DNA of 64,000 nt from Diadophis punctatus similis (GCA_023053685.1 JALIGW010000021.1:13153361-13217360), one strand, 5' to 3'. Shown: positions 22,085 to 34,707, counted from the stretch's first letter. A program made the numbers and translations. The notes: generated by a model not told the origin, from the sequence alone.

Positions 22085-22470
22085 CATTAACAACCATTCC
22101 ATTTATTCAGTGACCATTCAAAATTAAAAAGTGCTGAAGGAATTGACTTACGACCGGTTGTTGCATTTATGACTTTTATAGCACCCCTGTGGTCAAGGGT
22201 TCAAAATTTGGGTGCTTGGAAACCAGCCTGTTTCCCATGGTTACAGCATCCCACAATCCTGGGTTTATCATTTGCAACCTTCCCAGCTGGCATATGACAA
22301 GCAAAGTCCGTGGGGGAAGCCGATTCGCTTAACCCCCGTGTGATTCATTTAACAACGGGAGCAAAAATGGTCATACAATTGGGCGCCACTCTCTTAACAA
22401 TTGCCTCGTTTAGCCATGGAAATGGCTAATTGATCCGAATTGTGTCAGTCGTAAGTTAAGTCACTCAGTA
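22085..22470 (+). mobile_element. Tigger-like MITE
   Basis: Contains catttattcagtgaccattc, ggaagccgattcgcttaac and ends gtcagtcgtaagttaagtcac. Confidence 0.8.
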
Positions 22471-22481
22471 GGTGGGAACTA

Positions 22482-22549
22482 GAATTCACTGTTTCCTGGT
22501 GAGTGGCCCAAAGTTACCCATCTGGCTTTCATGGCTAAGAATGGACTAG
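22482..22549 (-). repeat. 67-bp tandem unit (left part)
   Basis: One unit (gaattcactgtttcctggtg onward) of the tandem repeat that resumes at 23024 beyond a LINE. Confidence 0.7.
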
Positions 22550-23020
22550 AAGACTCCATCGCCTTCAATCTGACCTAAGTGTAGCTCACAAAATTATCCG
22601 CCTCAATGTCCTACCTGTTAATGACTACTTCAGCTTCAACCGCAATAATACACGAGCTCACAATAGATACAAACTTAATGTAAACCGCTCCAGACTTGAT
22701 TGCAAAAAATTCGACTTCAACAACAGAGTTGTCAATGCCTGGAACACTTTACCTGACTCAGTAGTTTCTTCCCCAAACTCCAAAAACTTCAACCTCAAAT
22801 TATCTACCATGGTCCTCACCCCATTCCTAAGAGGTCGGTAAGGGGCTTGCATAAGCGCACAATCGTGCCTACCGTTCCTGTCCTAATGTACCCATATATT
22901 CATACCTCTTTTACTCTTATTCATGCTTGTAATATCACATATATATTCAATCATGTTTTACTGTTTATACTTTGCTTATAATCATATATGCTTGACAAAT
23001 AAACAAATACAAATACAAAT
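22550..23020 (+). mobile_element. LINE (CR1/L2/Rex-like superfamily) 3' end
   Basis: Encodes VLPVNDYFSFNRNNTR and WNTLPDSVVSSPNSK in frame, then a 3' UTR ending in (ACAAAT)n. It closely resembles 4480-5405. It sits inside the 67-bp tandem repeat. Confidence 0.85.
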
Positions 23021-23023
23021 ACA

Positions 23024-23290
23024 GAATTCACTGTCTCCTGATTATTGGCTCAGAGACATATAGCTGACTTTCATGGTTAAGGCAGGACTAGAATTTACTG
23101 TCTCCTGGTGATTGGTCCAAAGACACCCAGCTTTCTTTCATGCCTAAGGTGGGACTAGACTTCACCGTCTCCTGGTGACTGCCCCAACCTTACCCAGTTG
23201 GCTTTCAAGGGTGAAGCCAGACTAGAACTCACAGTCTCCTGCTTTCTAGCCTGGTGCCTTAACCACTAGACAAAACTGCCTCTCAAAACT
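23024..23290 (-). repeat. SINE-derived 67-bp tandem repeat
   Basis: The phrase gaattcactgtctcctg starts at 23024, with degenerate repeats at 23091, 23158 and 23225: an exact 67-bp period. The last unit continues into a tRNA-SINE head (minus strand gtctagtggttaaggcacc). Confidence 0.8.
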
Positions 23291-23660
23291 ATTTCTCAAT
23301 CAGTCTTTGTCTTCAAGGAATTTAAGTGATATTTGCTTGTTTGGGGGAACAAAAGTTTCTCTTACTTGTGTCACAGCCTTTTCATTCAGGAGAATCGCGT
23401 GCTTCAAACCGTTTCCCAGCCCCAAAGTGTGTTGAAGTGAAAATAGTTTGTGTTTGTGTTTTTTTTGTGTGTGTTTGTATGTTCTGTTTGTGTCTTTTTT
23501 CTTATTGTAAAAATTTAATAAAGATTATTTAAAAAAAGAAAAAGAAAAAAGAAAATAGTGAACCTATTGTGACTTTGCACACAGCTCGAGAAAGCATCTA
23601 ATATCCGTTGGCAGAGTGACGTTTTCTTGGCAGGCTGGCTACGTAGCTATACCTATGGTT
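23291..23660. other. Unannotated intronic sequence
   Basis: No recognisable gene; T/GT-rich around 23450-23500. Confidence 0.4.
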
Positions 23661-23666
23661 ATTTTT

Positions 23667-23729
<63 letters not shown>
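23661..23729. repeat. (CA)n microsatellite
   Basis: About 34 CA units. Confidence 0.98.
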
Positions 23730-23731
<2 letters not shown>

Positions 23732-23869
23732 CCCCGGAAGAACACAACTTTTAAATCTTGGGAATGGAAGAAAAGCTTTTGAAAGTTCACAGGGCACAAT
23801 GGATTGCTTTTTCTGGGTAGACTTGTGTGTTTGCCAAAATGGTAATTGAGAAGTATCCACATAATGTTC

Positions 23870-24600
<731 letters not shown>

Positions 24601-24885
24601 GTGTGAAAGATGTAAGTTTCATTACCCCATTCATTGAGGGAAAGAACAGAAGGAGATGGAGATGGTTGAGATAAGTTTGACTCTCAGTCGTAGAAGGAGA
24701 ATTATGGCGTGCACAATTTCTCGGATTGTCTTTTATTTATTCTGTTTGGATCTCACATTTCCTGGAAAGACCAAAAGCGTAATTGCTGTAGCTTTCAATC
24801 TACATTTCTTCATGCAGGCTTCAATTCTGGCTACGTCACAGACATAAAACTTAGTTGCCTTGATCAAGAATATTTATCAGCAGAT
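24601..24885. other. Unannotated intronic sequence
   Basis: No recognisable gene or repeat. Confidence 0.4.
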
Positions 24886-24935
24886 TCACAGAATAACAGT
24901 TGGAAGGGACCTTGGAGGTCTTCTAGTCCAACCTT
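24886..24935 (-). mobile_element. CR1 LINE 3' terminal fragment
   Basis: aacagttggaagggaccttg and gaggtcttctagtccaacc only. Confidence 0.75.
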
Positions 24936-25337
24936 TTTGTATTACTCTGAGCTGAATTAGATTTTGAATACAACCCTCTTCTTTAAATGTTTCCGCTTGA
25001 ACTTTGTCTTCGATGGAAATCCCTAACATTCAACAGAGCCGGTACATTTGGAAAAGTTAGAGCTTTCTCAAAAAATAAAATAAAAAATAAAACCAAACAC
25101 CCCCAGATTATGAGAGATTCTTGGTGCTCTCTGAACTTGGTGTTTGGTATTGCAACAACTACAGAATCATTCAGCCAGTAGATGGCAGTGTTTAGTTTGC
25201 ATCTATGGTTTGAATCTTTGGTTCTGTTTGTTCCTGTTTCCTGTAACAGTTAAAACAGTGGAGCAGTAAAGCACATGGTGACTGTACCCTTTGTTTGCTG
25301 TGCGGTGCTTATATAAACAGAATTTCTAACACCTCGT

Positions 25338-25400
25338 AATGCTGATGACGTTACCTAGTTGGGTCATGAAATGTTTGCAAGAAAACCACCAAGCTCAGAG
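25338..25400 (+). repeat. Hammerhead-like repeat, type A
   Basis: gctgatgacgttacctagtt, then gggtcatgaaatgtttgcaa and accaagctcagagagg. The core is partly decayed (GAAAUGUU instead of GAAACGUC). Confidence 0.65.
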
Positions 25401-25413
25401 AGGTGGTGGGAAC

Positions 25414-25662
25414 TACAGGTAGTCCTTGACTTACAACAGTTCATTTAATGGCCGTTCAGCGTTACAACAGCATTGAAAAAAGCAACTTGCAAAAGTTTTT
25501 CACACTTATGACCGTTACTGCATCCCTACGGTCACGTGATCCAAATTTGTATGCTTGGCAACTCGTTCACATTTATGACAGTTGCATTGTCCCCGGGTCA
25601 TGTGATCCCATTTTGCAACCTTCCGACAATCAAAGTCAACAGGGAAACCAGATTCCCTAAAA
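25414..25662 (+). mobile_element. Tigger-like MITE, truncated
   Basis: Starts ctacaggtagtccttgactt (TA flank) and stops after cagggaaaccagattccct. Confidence 0.85.
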
Positions 25663-26294
25663 TCAGTAACTATATAATATATTAGAATTAAGAGCCTGAT
25701 ATGGAAGTGGTGGGAACAGAAATGTCTATTTTTTTCCTTTCGTATATGTAACGTATATTGGATTGCAAACAGATGTACTGTAGAAGCTTATACATTTTGG
25801 ACCTGTTTTACAAGATCTATTTTGCCATAGATCGGTCAATGTTCAACTAGGAGGGATAATAGGTGTTTTGGGTTATTGTTCGTTTTTTAATCCACTTTAA
25901 AAAAATGTTCTTGTCTAGTTTCGTCTTCGTTATCTATTTTTTCTTCTAGATTTTGTATTTGAACCTTCCGAATGAAATAAAATGGAGATAAACGAAGACA
26001 TTTCCATTTTTAATATTCATGCCTGTTCTGAAAATATAAGAAAACCTTGTCTGATGTAAAGTTATGGCATTTTATTATTAATGTTTAAGCAAGAATATGT
26101 GTTGGACTACATTATCACTCTATTTGGCAGTCGGTTGCGCATTTAATTAGATCGTTCTGTTAATAGCATCAGGCATGCTTTGCATTTAAAAACTGAGTGA
26201 CCTATTTAGCATTCATTTCTGTATCTGTTGATTTTTAGGCATTTCATGTAGTAAACTTGCAATAGTCTATATGGCATCAAATCAGGTATCTGGT
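25663..26294. other. Unannotated AT-rich intronic sequence
   Basis: No recognisable gene or repeat. Confidence 0.45.
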
Positions 26295-26940
26295 ATTACA
26301 AATAGTCCTCGACTTACAACAGTTCATTTAGTGACCGTTTGATGTTACAACAGCACCAGAGGTGGGATTCCCATAATTTCTTTACTGGTTTGCCCATGAG
26401 AGCGCACACACATGCATGCTTGCTTGCTTCGGTCACACACGCACTTTCCACGCATGCACACGGCCTTCTGTGCTTGCGCTTTGCTTGTGCGTGCGGCTTG
26501 AAAATGTGGCTAAATACGACAGCATAATGCCTGGGCAGGGCGTGCCCACCCCACCCGCAGGTCGCTATTACCAGTTCGCCCAAACCAGTCCGAACCGGCT
26601 GAATAGCACTTCGGAACAGCATTGAAAAAAGTCACTTATGGCCGTTTTTCACATTTACGACCGTTGCAGCATCCCCATGGTCACCTGGTCAAAATTCAGA
26701 CGCTTGGTTGTTCACTGACTCATATTTGTGATGGTTGCAGTGATCCTGTGATCCTCTTTTGCGACCTTCCTGAGAAGCGAAGTCAATGGGGAAGCCAGAT
26801 TCACGTAACAACCGGGTTACTCACTTAACAAGTGCAGTGATTCGTTTAGCAAACCGTGGCAAGAAAGGTTGTACAATGGGGGAAAATTTCACTTGCAAAA
26901 TTTGGCCTCCATTGAGGTCGTACGTTGAGGACTAACTACG
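26295..26940 (+). mobile_element. Tigger-like MITE, split by a hAT element
   Basis: Starts aatagtcctcgacttacaac, is interrupted at gttacaacagcac, resumes aacagcattgaaaaaagtc and ends gtcgtacgttgaggactaac. Confidence 0.88.
26357..26614. mobile_element. hAT-type MITE (ggtgggatt family)
   Basis: Begins cagaggtgggattc and ends accggctgaatagcacttcgg. The flanks aacagcac (26349-26356) and aacagcat (26615-26622) match at 7 of 8 bases. Confidence 0.88.
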
Positions 26941-27106
26941 GTGACCCCCTCTCTCTCATTCTGCCGGGGGTGGTGGTGGTCATCCATGAAAGTACTGGAT
27001 ATGGCTTTGCTTCTGTCCATTGTCCCAATTCATATTGAACCAGATCCAGATATCCGCAATGTGTGGCAGCAGCCAAAAAAAAAACAAACTTACAGATACA
27101 GATGAA

Positions 27107-27165
27107 CAGAGTTGGAAGGGACCTTGCAGGTCATCTAGTCCAACCCCCTGCCCAAGCGGCTAATA
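27107..27165 (-). mobile_element. CR1 LINE 3' terminal fragment
   Basis: aacagagttggaagggacct followed by catctagtccaaccccctg. Confidence 0.75.
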
Positions 27166-27206
27166 CGATCCTGAGTTGTATAAACTGAGACATAGAATCA
27201 AGATCA

Positions 27207-27752
27207 CGTGAAGTACTAGTACCGCTTTATAAAACCCTAGTAAGACCACACCTGGAATACTGCAACCAATTTTGGTCACCACCATACTACAAAAAGGATG
27301 TTGAGAGACTTTGGAAAAAGAGAAGAGCAACTAAGATGATGAAAGGCCTGGAGACTAAAACATACGAAGAACGGCTGCAGGATTTGGGTTTGGCTAGTCT
27401 AGAGAAAAGAAGAATTAAGGGTGACATGATAGCAGTATTCCAGTATTTGAGAGATTGCCACAAAGAGGATGGGGTCAACTTATTTTGCAAAGCACCAGAA
27501 GACAAGACAAGAAATAATGGATGGAAACTAATCAAGGAGGGAAGCAACCTGGAATTGAGGAGAAACCTCCTAAAAGTGAGGACAATTAACCAGTGGAACA
27601 GCTTGCCTCCAGAAATTGTGGATGCTTCATCACTGGAGGTTTTCAAGAAGAGACTGGACAACTATTTGTCTGAAATGCTATAGGGTCTCCTGCTTGAGCA
27701 GGGGGTTGGACTAGAAGACCTCCAAGGTACCTTCCAGCTCTATTCTGATTGA
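27207..27752 (+). mobile_element. CR1 LINE 3' fragment with open end
   Basis: A 115-codon open frame at 27336-27683 encodes the CR1 end (ETKTYEERLQDLGLASLEK, GDMIAVFQYLRDCHKEDG, INQWNSLPPEIVDASS). It ends ggggttggactagaagacct and an AT tail. Confidence 0.92.
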
Positions 27753-27800
27753 TAAAAAGCAGGGTCAGGATCTACATCTTAAAAACACATTTCCAAAGTA

Positions 27801-28155
27801 CCGTATTTTTCGGAGTATAAGACGCACCTTAGTTTTTGGGGATGAAAATAGGGAAAAATCTACCTACCAGGTATTCATCTGGCTAGCGTCCTTAGTCTGG
27901 TCAGCACATTATTTTATCCCCTGGTTAGGGCAGAAAAAAACCTTTTTCGGAGGGAGTTGGAATGAAAACAAGCCTGCAAAGACTTAGGGCTGGAAAAAAA
28001 CTTCTTCGGAGGGAGTAGGAATGAAAAAATCATTAGCACCTCGTTAGGGCTGGAAAAAAAGCTTTGAAAAAGCTACATTCAGAGTATAAGACGCACCCAA
28101 ATTTTCAGCCTCTTTTAGGGGGGAAAAGGTGCGTCTTATACTCCGAAAAATACAG
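27801..28155. mobile_element. Tc1/mariner-type MITE, 355 bp
   Basis: Long inverted ends: ccgtatttttcggagtataa (27801 on) and ttatactccgaaaaatacag (to 28155), flanked by TA on both sides. A second inner block repeats the aagacgcacc motif. Non-coding. Confidence 0.88.
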
Positions 28156-28422
28156 TACTTTTGGAGGTGCGCACCATAGAAGCAACCAAGTCATTAGCAG
28201 GACTGCAGGAGCAGCTACGGAGAAGGATCGAAAAGTCAGAAGCTGTGATTATGAAAACAACTTTAACTTTGTTAACCCTGATAGACCTCCTTAAACCATT
28301 TTCAGCCTGAATTTGCAAGAGAACATTAGGAGATTGTTAAGTCTCTTCAAGATCACAAGTTTATAATTTTTGTTTTTGTGCTCTTTTGATCGCTTCGATA
28401 ATGAAACTGTACATCTTCTTAC

Positions 28423-28793
28423 CAGGGGTGGGTTCTAACTTACCTCGCTGTCGGTTCGCTTCCTCCTGCGCCACGTGGCTGTGCCTTGTGAGCGCCCGCT
28501 TGCTTTGCACGCGCACACATGCGCAGTGCCAAAAAATCCAAAAATATATATAAATAAATAAAGCCAAATACAAGATGGCGACCACATGCACAGTGCCGGA
28601 AACTCGGCTTCTGCACATGCTCAGAAGAAAAAAAATTTAAAAAAATTCAAAAAAAATTAAAAAATTAAAAAAAAGATGGTGGCGCTCACGGATCAGGACT
28701 GACTGAACCGGTTCCGTGACGTCACCGTGATGCCACCAGTGGGTCGCTACTGGTTCAGGCGAACCGGTCCGAACCGGTCCGAACCCACCTCTG
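28423..28793. mobile_element. hAT-type MITE (ggtgggtt family)
   Basis: Begins caggggtgggttctaac and ends gaaccggtccgaacccacctctg. Exact 8-bp duplication cttcttac at 28415-28422 and 28794-28801. Confidence 0.93.
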
Positions 28794-28801
28794 CTTCTTA
28801 C

Positions 28802-29640
28802 CAGGGAGTGTGTAGAAAATATTGTATCTGAGACATAGCAGAGAAGCACACAAAAGAGGACATTTGAAATACCAATGCTATCCTCTCATTAAAGGCTTGC
28901 ATTTCATATCTGAACTTTTTATCACAAAAATGCAATATCTGCTTAAAAAAACAACCACCCCAAAATCACATTAAAGCTCCATTTAATATTATTTTCTTAA
29001 GATACCGACTCAAAACATCACAGCTGTCTACATCCAGCAGTGATACCCTTGGTAATCTCTGATGCAGAACCTTATGTTACTTTGTGCAGCTATTTTAGAT
29101 GTGTGTACTATTAAACAATGTGATATGAGTAAGCTATCCACCCTTCCTGTAGTTGTTAAGTAGCCTGATCTCAGACAAGTGAAACGAACTTTTTGCATGA
29201 ATGTATTTTAGTAGCTGTATTTCTGTTGTTGTTTTTTTCTGCATAAATGTGTAATATAGCTAGTTTATTATCAGGGTTTCCTTCGTCCATTTGTCTTCCC
29301 TCTTACAATTTTACCTGGCTTGAAAAGTGTTCCCAATTACACACGATTAAATCATGGGTTCAGATGGCTTTTATAGCTTCCTTTTCTGTTCTAAAAGCTT
29401 TTTATCTTGGAAGTGGAAATCAATTTAAATGCAGTGATGGATACGACAATTCGTTAAATCCAAACAGTTGTGTTGTTTTTTTCTCGCTCTGTGGCCTCCT
29501 GCTGTCTCGTTCCCTGAAAAGCTTCGCTTCTGACCTACTTCCTTCCTCTCGGTTGTCATAATCCTCCAGTGAGAATCTAATGCGATTTTTTACAATGGGC
29601 TGAACGTAGAAAGGCAATCTAGAGGAATAAAAGACACAAC
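28802..29640. other. Unannotated intronic sequence
   Basis: No recognisable gene or repeat in about 840 bp, so likely unique intron. Confidence 0.45.
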
Positions 29641-29648
29641 AGCAAATT

Positions 29649-29968
29649 CAGAGGTGGGTAGGGAGCGGCCGATTGTGCAATTTGCACGCGACTGCTCCGG
29701 AGCTCTCTCTGCCGGTCCACCGTGCGCGTTGCCATTTTTTTAAATTTTGGGGCGATTTTGCTTCTGCGCATGCATGGAAGCAAAATCGCGCTGAAATCTC
29801 TCTCTTGAGCACATCCCCTCATGAGATTTTGGCGCAATTTTGCTTTCACGCATGCGCAGAAGCAAAACCGCGCAAGGAGGCGCATGCACGTAGCGAGCAC
29901 GCGCACCCCCGAAACTTGGAGATGCGCACGCAGTGCACTGGCACCGGTAAGACGGCAACCCGCCACTG
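29649..29968. mobile_element. hAT-type MITE (ggtgggt family)
   Basis: Begins cagaggtgggtagg and ends caacccgccactg. Exact 8-bp duplication agcaaatt at 29641-29648 and 29969-29976. The interior is CpG-rich with gcgcatgc motifs. Confidence 0.92.
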
Positions 29969-30047
29969 AGCAAATTGCTAGAAATACGGAATAATAATGA
30001 AAACCAAAACACGGGCTGCTGTCTCATTTGATGCATTACCTATAATA

Positions 30048-30510
30048 CAGGTAGCCGTCGGCTTATGACCACAATGGAGCCCAAAATGTATGTTGCTAAG
30101 CAAGTTGTAAAGTGAGTTTTGTGCCCCCTTTCTGGCTACCGCCGTTAAGCGAATCAATGCAGTTGTTAAGTTAGGAACAGGGGTGTTAAGCAAATTGGGC
30201 TTCCCCATTGACTTTGCTTGTCCGAAGCTTTACAAAAGGGGATCGCGTGACCCGGGGACATGGCAACGGTCATAAATAAGGATCAGTTGTGTCCTTCACA
30301 AATATGAGCCAGTTGCCAATTGTCTGATGATCACGGAGGTACAGCTGGTTAAGTGTGAAAAATGATAATAAAAGATCAGAGATTCGGACTCCTGATTTCC
30401 TGGAGTTCATTACACGGAACTATGACACATACGTCATTTTCTTCAGGGATGTTTTAACGTTGAATGGCCACTAAGTGAACTGTTGTAAGTCAAGGACTGC
30501 CTTATAGAAT
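30048..30510 (-). mobile_element. Tigger-like MITE
   Basis: Starts atacaggtagccgtcggctt and ends gaactgttgtaagtcaagga. About 60 bp of extra sequence (near 30370-30450) enlarges it. Confidence 0.8.
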
Positions 30511-30549
30511 AGAAGAAAATTGTTGTACCCCAGGATTGAACTGTGGGGA

Positions 30550-30720
30550 GTCCTGGGTGTTCTCTGAGCATGGTGCTTTTCTTGCAAACCTTTCATGACC
30601 TGATTAGGTGACATCATCAGCGCCAGAACCTCACTTCTTTATAGCACTGATGATGTTACTAGTTCGGTAATGAAATGTCTGTAAGAAAAAAAAACCAAGG
30701 TCAGAGAGCACTAAGGACCA
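30550..30720. repeat. Head-to-head hammerhead-like pair, type A
   Basis: A minus-strand core (30585-30620, ctttcatgacctgattaggt then gacatcatcag) faces a plus-strand core (30647-30681, ctgatgatgttactagttcg then gtaatgaaatgtctg). Outer arms share the ctctgagcatggtgc / caaggtcagagagcac phrase in inverse orientation. Confidence 0.75.
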
Positions 30721-31177
30721 ACCCTCCCTTTCTCCGTTCCTTCCTTCCATCTCCCTCCTTTCTATCCCTTTCCTCCCTCCCTTCCTCCCTCCCTTCTCTT
30801 TCCTTCTTCCATCTCGATCCTTCCTTCCTTCCTTCCTTCCTTCCTTCCTTCCTTCCTTCCTTCCTTCCTTCCTTCCTTCCTTCCTCCCTTCCTTCCTCCC
30901 TTCCTTCCTCCCTCCCTCCCTCCCTCCCTTCCTTCCCTCCCTCCATTCCCTCCCTCCCTCCCTTCCTTCTCTTTCCTTCTTCCATCTAAATCCTTCCTTC
31001 CTTCCATCTCTCCCTCCCTCCCTCCCTCCCTTCTCTTTCCTTCTTCCATCTCGATCCTTCCTTCCTTCCTTCCTTCCTTCCTTCCTTCCTTCCTTCCTTC
31101 CTTCCTTCCTTCCTTCCTTCCTTCCTTCCTTCCTTCCTTCCTTCCTTCCCTCCCTCCCTCCCTCCCTCCCTCCCTCG
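30721..31177. repeat. (CCTT)n/(CTCC)n pyrimidine array
   Basis: About 457 bp; higher-order blocks containing ttcttccatctcgatcc recur at 30805, 30978 and 31043. Confidence 0.97.
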
Positions 31178-32164
31178 CAAACAACCCCACATATTTTACA
31201 TAGCACAGATATATTGAATTAAACTACAACGGGCATAACAAGAAGATAACATCTTCTTGATGGCCGAGGATAATCAACTATGGTATGACTTCTTTGTCAC
31301 ATGCAGGGAAGAGTCTTATCTATCCATATTGTGGGTCAGCGAAGATTAGGCTGTGTCTGAGCCCCACAGCCTGACCAAGTCATGCTGAGTCAGATGACTG
31401 AATGAATATAGAATCCCAGGGCTGTGGAAGGAACCTCAGAGGTCTTCTAGTCCAACCCTCTACTCAAGGCAGGAGTCTCGTATGAGGACTTCCCTGTCAG
31501 CTGGACACCTGCTTAAGACATGGACAGGAGACCACCAGGAAATCCTTGGGCGGAGACGTTGAGAAACGCCTCAGAAGTTACTATGGCCAACTGTGTCTTA
31601 GATCGCTGCTGAGAAGACTACAACTAGGAGAATATTTTTATTTTAGCCAGTAATTTTCACCCCAGTTGGGATGCTCTGGATTTTATGCAGTTGCCTTCCG
31701 GTAATAAATTGAGGACAGAAGCTCCTGGGATGTCTGACCTCAGCAGTAGAGTTGAGAGGACTGTCAACAATAATCAACATCATTATTATCTGTGGGATGA
31801 ATCCGAGTTGGGCTAAACTTAGTATGTCTTGCAGACAAAACTAATGCGTGACTGAAACAGGATTTCTGTGGAACGGGAGGTAATCTACGAATCTACAATT
31901 TCAGTTTTGTGAAAGATTAACGAGATGGAAGGTGCTTCCTTCTCCAGTTTCAAACGTGTAAGACTCAAACTGAATCTTCTTACATCATTTAACACATTAG
32001 AAAACTTCACGTAGTTTCAATAATTTCTCTATAATGCAACCCGCTTAATTTTGCCTCCCTGTTGAATGGTCCATGTAGAATTGTATGTTCATAGATCATA
32101 TGAGTTAAGTTAAACTTTCCTGAACAATTGGGTTTTTTTCTTGCAGTCGCTGAATATGTTCATA
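31178..32164. other. Mostly unannotated; CR1 scrap at 31405-31470
   Basis: The CR1 piece reads aacctcagaggtcttctagt and caaccctctactcaaggcag. The rest is not recognised. Confidence 0.45.
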
Positions 32165-32577
32165 GGCCTCTGTCTGCCTTGGTAAAAATCACATTTGGAA
32201 TATTGCGTCCAGTTTTGGTCACCACGATATAAAAAAGGATGTTGAGACTCTAGAAAGAGTGCAGAGAAGAGCAACAAAAATGATTAGGGGACTGGAGGCT
32301 AAAACATATCAAGAACGGTTGCAGGAACTGGGTATGTCTAGTTTAATGAAAAGAAGGACTAGGGGAGACATGATAGCAGTGTTCCAATATCTCAGGGGCT
32401 GCCACAAAGAAGAGGGAGTCAAGCTATTCTCCAAAGCCCCTGAGGGTAGAACAAGAAACAACGGGTGGAAACTAATCAAGGAGAGAAGCAACTTAGAACC
32501 AAGGAGAAAATTCGTAATAGAATAATTAACCAGTGGAACGACTTGCCTCTAGAAATTGTGGGTGCTCCAACACTGGA
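32165..32577 (+). mobile_element. CR1 LINE 3' fragment
   Basis: Encodes [20 protein letters not shown] and [20 protein letters not shown] (88-codon open frame), then is cut in the phrase aacactggaggt where a SINE follows. Confidence 0.9.
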
Positions 32578-32581
32578 GGTT

Positions 32582-32804
32582 TGGAGCAATGGTTAGAGTG
32601 CAGCACTGCAGGCTACTTCAGCTGACTGCTAGCTGCAGTTCAGCTGTTCAAAACTCACTGGCTCAAGGTTGACTCAGCCTTCCATCCTTCTGAGGTCGGT
32701 AAAATGAGGACCCAGATTGTTGGGGACAATAGGCTGAACTCTGTAAACCACTTAGAGAGGGCTGGAAAGCACTGTGAAGCGGTAAGTCTAAGTGCTATTG
32801 CTAT
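32582..32804 (+). mobile_element. tRNA-derived SINE (family of 12493)
   Basis: gcaatggttagagtgcagc (A-box), B-box-like gctgttcaaaactcac, then caaggttgactcagccttcc and a tattgctat tail. Confidence 0.82.
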
Positions 32805-32820
32805 AAGGAGCCAGCTTTAG

Positions 32821-33054
32821 GAGTGGTGCAGTGGCCTAGAGGTGGAGCTCTCGCCTCACAATCAGGAGGCTGTGAGTTCGATCCTAGGTAGAGGCAGATA
32901 TTTCTCTCTCTGGGTACAATGAGAATATATTTGCTGAACAAAACTCCGCATTGGTGACAGGAAAGGCATCCGGCCAGTAAATACTCAGCTCCATTCAGTT
33001 GCCCAGACTCCACCCCGCAAGGGATTATGGGGTGGTTAAATGAAGATGATGATT
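32821..33054 (+). mobile_element. Sauria-type SINE, full length
   Basis: Starts gagtggtgcagtggcctagagg, with B-box gagttcgatcctaggtag. The body has ggaaaggcatccggcc. It ends caagggattatggggtggtt and (GAT)n. A 16-bp duplication (aaggagccagctttaR) flanks it at 32805-32820 and 33055-33070. The ggattatggggt end resembles the BovB 3' end, as known for Sauria SINEs. Confidence 0.9.
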
Positions 33055-33122
33055 AAGGAGCCAGCTTTAATTTCTGACAGAATGTGGGATAGCCATAACT
33101 CCATATTGCCAGGTTTAGGGTA

Positions 33123-33525
33123 TGGGTAGTTCTTGATTTACAACTATTTGTTTAGTGGCCGTTGAAATTACAACAGCACTGAAAAAAAGCAACTTATGAC
33201 CATTATTCACACTTACGACCATTGCAACATACCCCTGGTCAAGTGATCAAAATGCAGATGCTTGGCAATTGACTCATATTTATGATGGTTGCTGCGTCCC
33301 GGGGGTCATGTGATCTCCTTTTGCGACCTTCTGACAAGCCACGTGAATGTGGAATCCAGATTCACTTAACAACCATATTACGGTACTAACATAATCACTG
33401 CAGTGATTCCCTTAACAACTGTGGCAAGAAAAGTCGTAAAATGGGGGAAAAAACTCAACAAATGTTTCACTTAACAACATGAATTTGGAGCTCCATTGCG
33501 GCCATAAGTGGACAACTACCTTTAT
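33123..33525 (+). mobile_element. Tigger-like MITE
   Basis: Starts tatgggtagttcttgattta and ends ccataagtggacaactacct with TA on both sides. Confidence 0.85.
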
Positions 33526-34244
33526 TGTTTATTACTTATTGTCAATCTCCAGAGGAAAAATACAGTAAATCAATTGTCCTCCATGGCAACCTTAACTCCT
33601 GGAGACTTGATGGGTGTGATTGTGTAGTTTTTTTTAATGTGATTTGCCATCGCCATTTTTTTCTTGGGATGTTTTTTAGTTTCCAGACTAGATTATGTCC
33701 TGTTTCCCCAACTGAATAATAAACCTGAGGTTTCTAAAAGAAAAATCTTTGGTTTTTTCCTTAAAAACAAAAGCCAAATCTCTAGCAAAGCAGACAACAG
33801 AGAAGTTTAGTTAGATATAAGTACCAGGTTGATGGTTCACTAAAATGCAACATTCTATGCAAGAGAACCTTAAGGACAAAATTTGTAATAGACGACCTAA
33901 AATGAAGCATTGTAATAAAGATTCTTTGGAGCCGAAAGGGTATTTTTGTAGGTTTTTATTGAGCAGCAGACTAGACAATGATGAGATTAAGAGCAGGTTT
34001 AATCGTGGACAAATTTATATGTCTTTTTTTTACCCGATTTGATTAACTAGATTACATTACTCTGTATTTTAAACCGGCACGCTTAATCTAATTTTAAAAG
34101 AAACCATTCCAACTCTATGCAATTTTCGTTGACGGGAAAAGAAAACCACGGGGAAAACCGTTCATTCAGTCGAGACATGAACGCCCTTTCATTGAATTGT
34201 CATTCCAGATGCAGAGAAAGCAAAACTCTATTCCCCCCCAATTA
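33526..34244. other. Unannotated intronic sequence
   Basis: No recognisable gene or repeat. Confidence 0.45.
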
Positions 34245-34310
34245 GGGTGTAATTATAACTTAGAATGGTCACTAAATGAATGGTTGTATGTCGAGGATTA
34301 CCTCTAGCCG
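34245..34310 (-). mobile_element. Tigger-like MITE terminal fragment
   Basis: gaatggtcactaaatgaatg followed by gtatgtcgaggattacctc. Confidence 0.65.
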
Positions 34311-34397
34311 AGAATGTCAAAGCCGATCACTTATCTGATATGCCACGGATGTTCGTGCCGACTCACCAGAAATTGAGGTTGGATCAAAGGGTCAAAC

Positions 34398-34621
34398 CAG
34401 CAGTGAAATCTACTTCCCTTCCCTTCTACTTCCCTTCTACTTAGCTTCACTCTCGCGTGCGCTTTTTCACCCTCTGCGCATGCGCAGAACACTTTGAGCA
34501 TGCGCAGAGGGTTAAAAAAAGAAAACAGCGATATCCGGGCGGGTGGGCATAGCCTCGCACTGCCACCGCTACCAGTTCTCCGAACCACCGGTGGCCACGA
34601 ACCGGTAGCATTTCACCCCTG
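34398..34621. mobile_element. hAT-type MITE (family of 1355)
   Basis: Begins cagcagtgaaatctac and ends ggtagcatttcacccctg. Flanks ggtcaaac (34390-34397) and ggtcagac (34622-34629) match at 7 of 8. A perfect tgcgcatgcgca lies at 34475-34486. Confidence 0.9.
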
Positions 34622-34707
34622 GGTCAGACTTTATTTTAAATGCTGATTTGGTTCCTTGAAACGAATCCTTCTTCCTCTGCGGACTGAGAAAAAGCAGGAA
34701 GGTGTGC

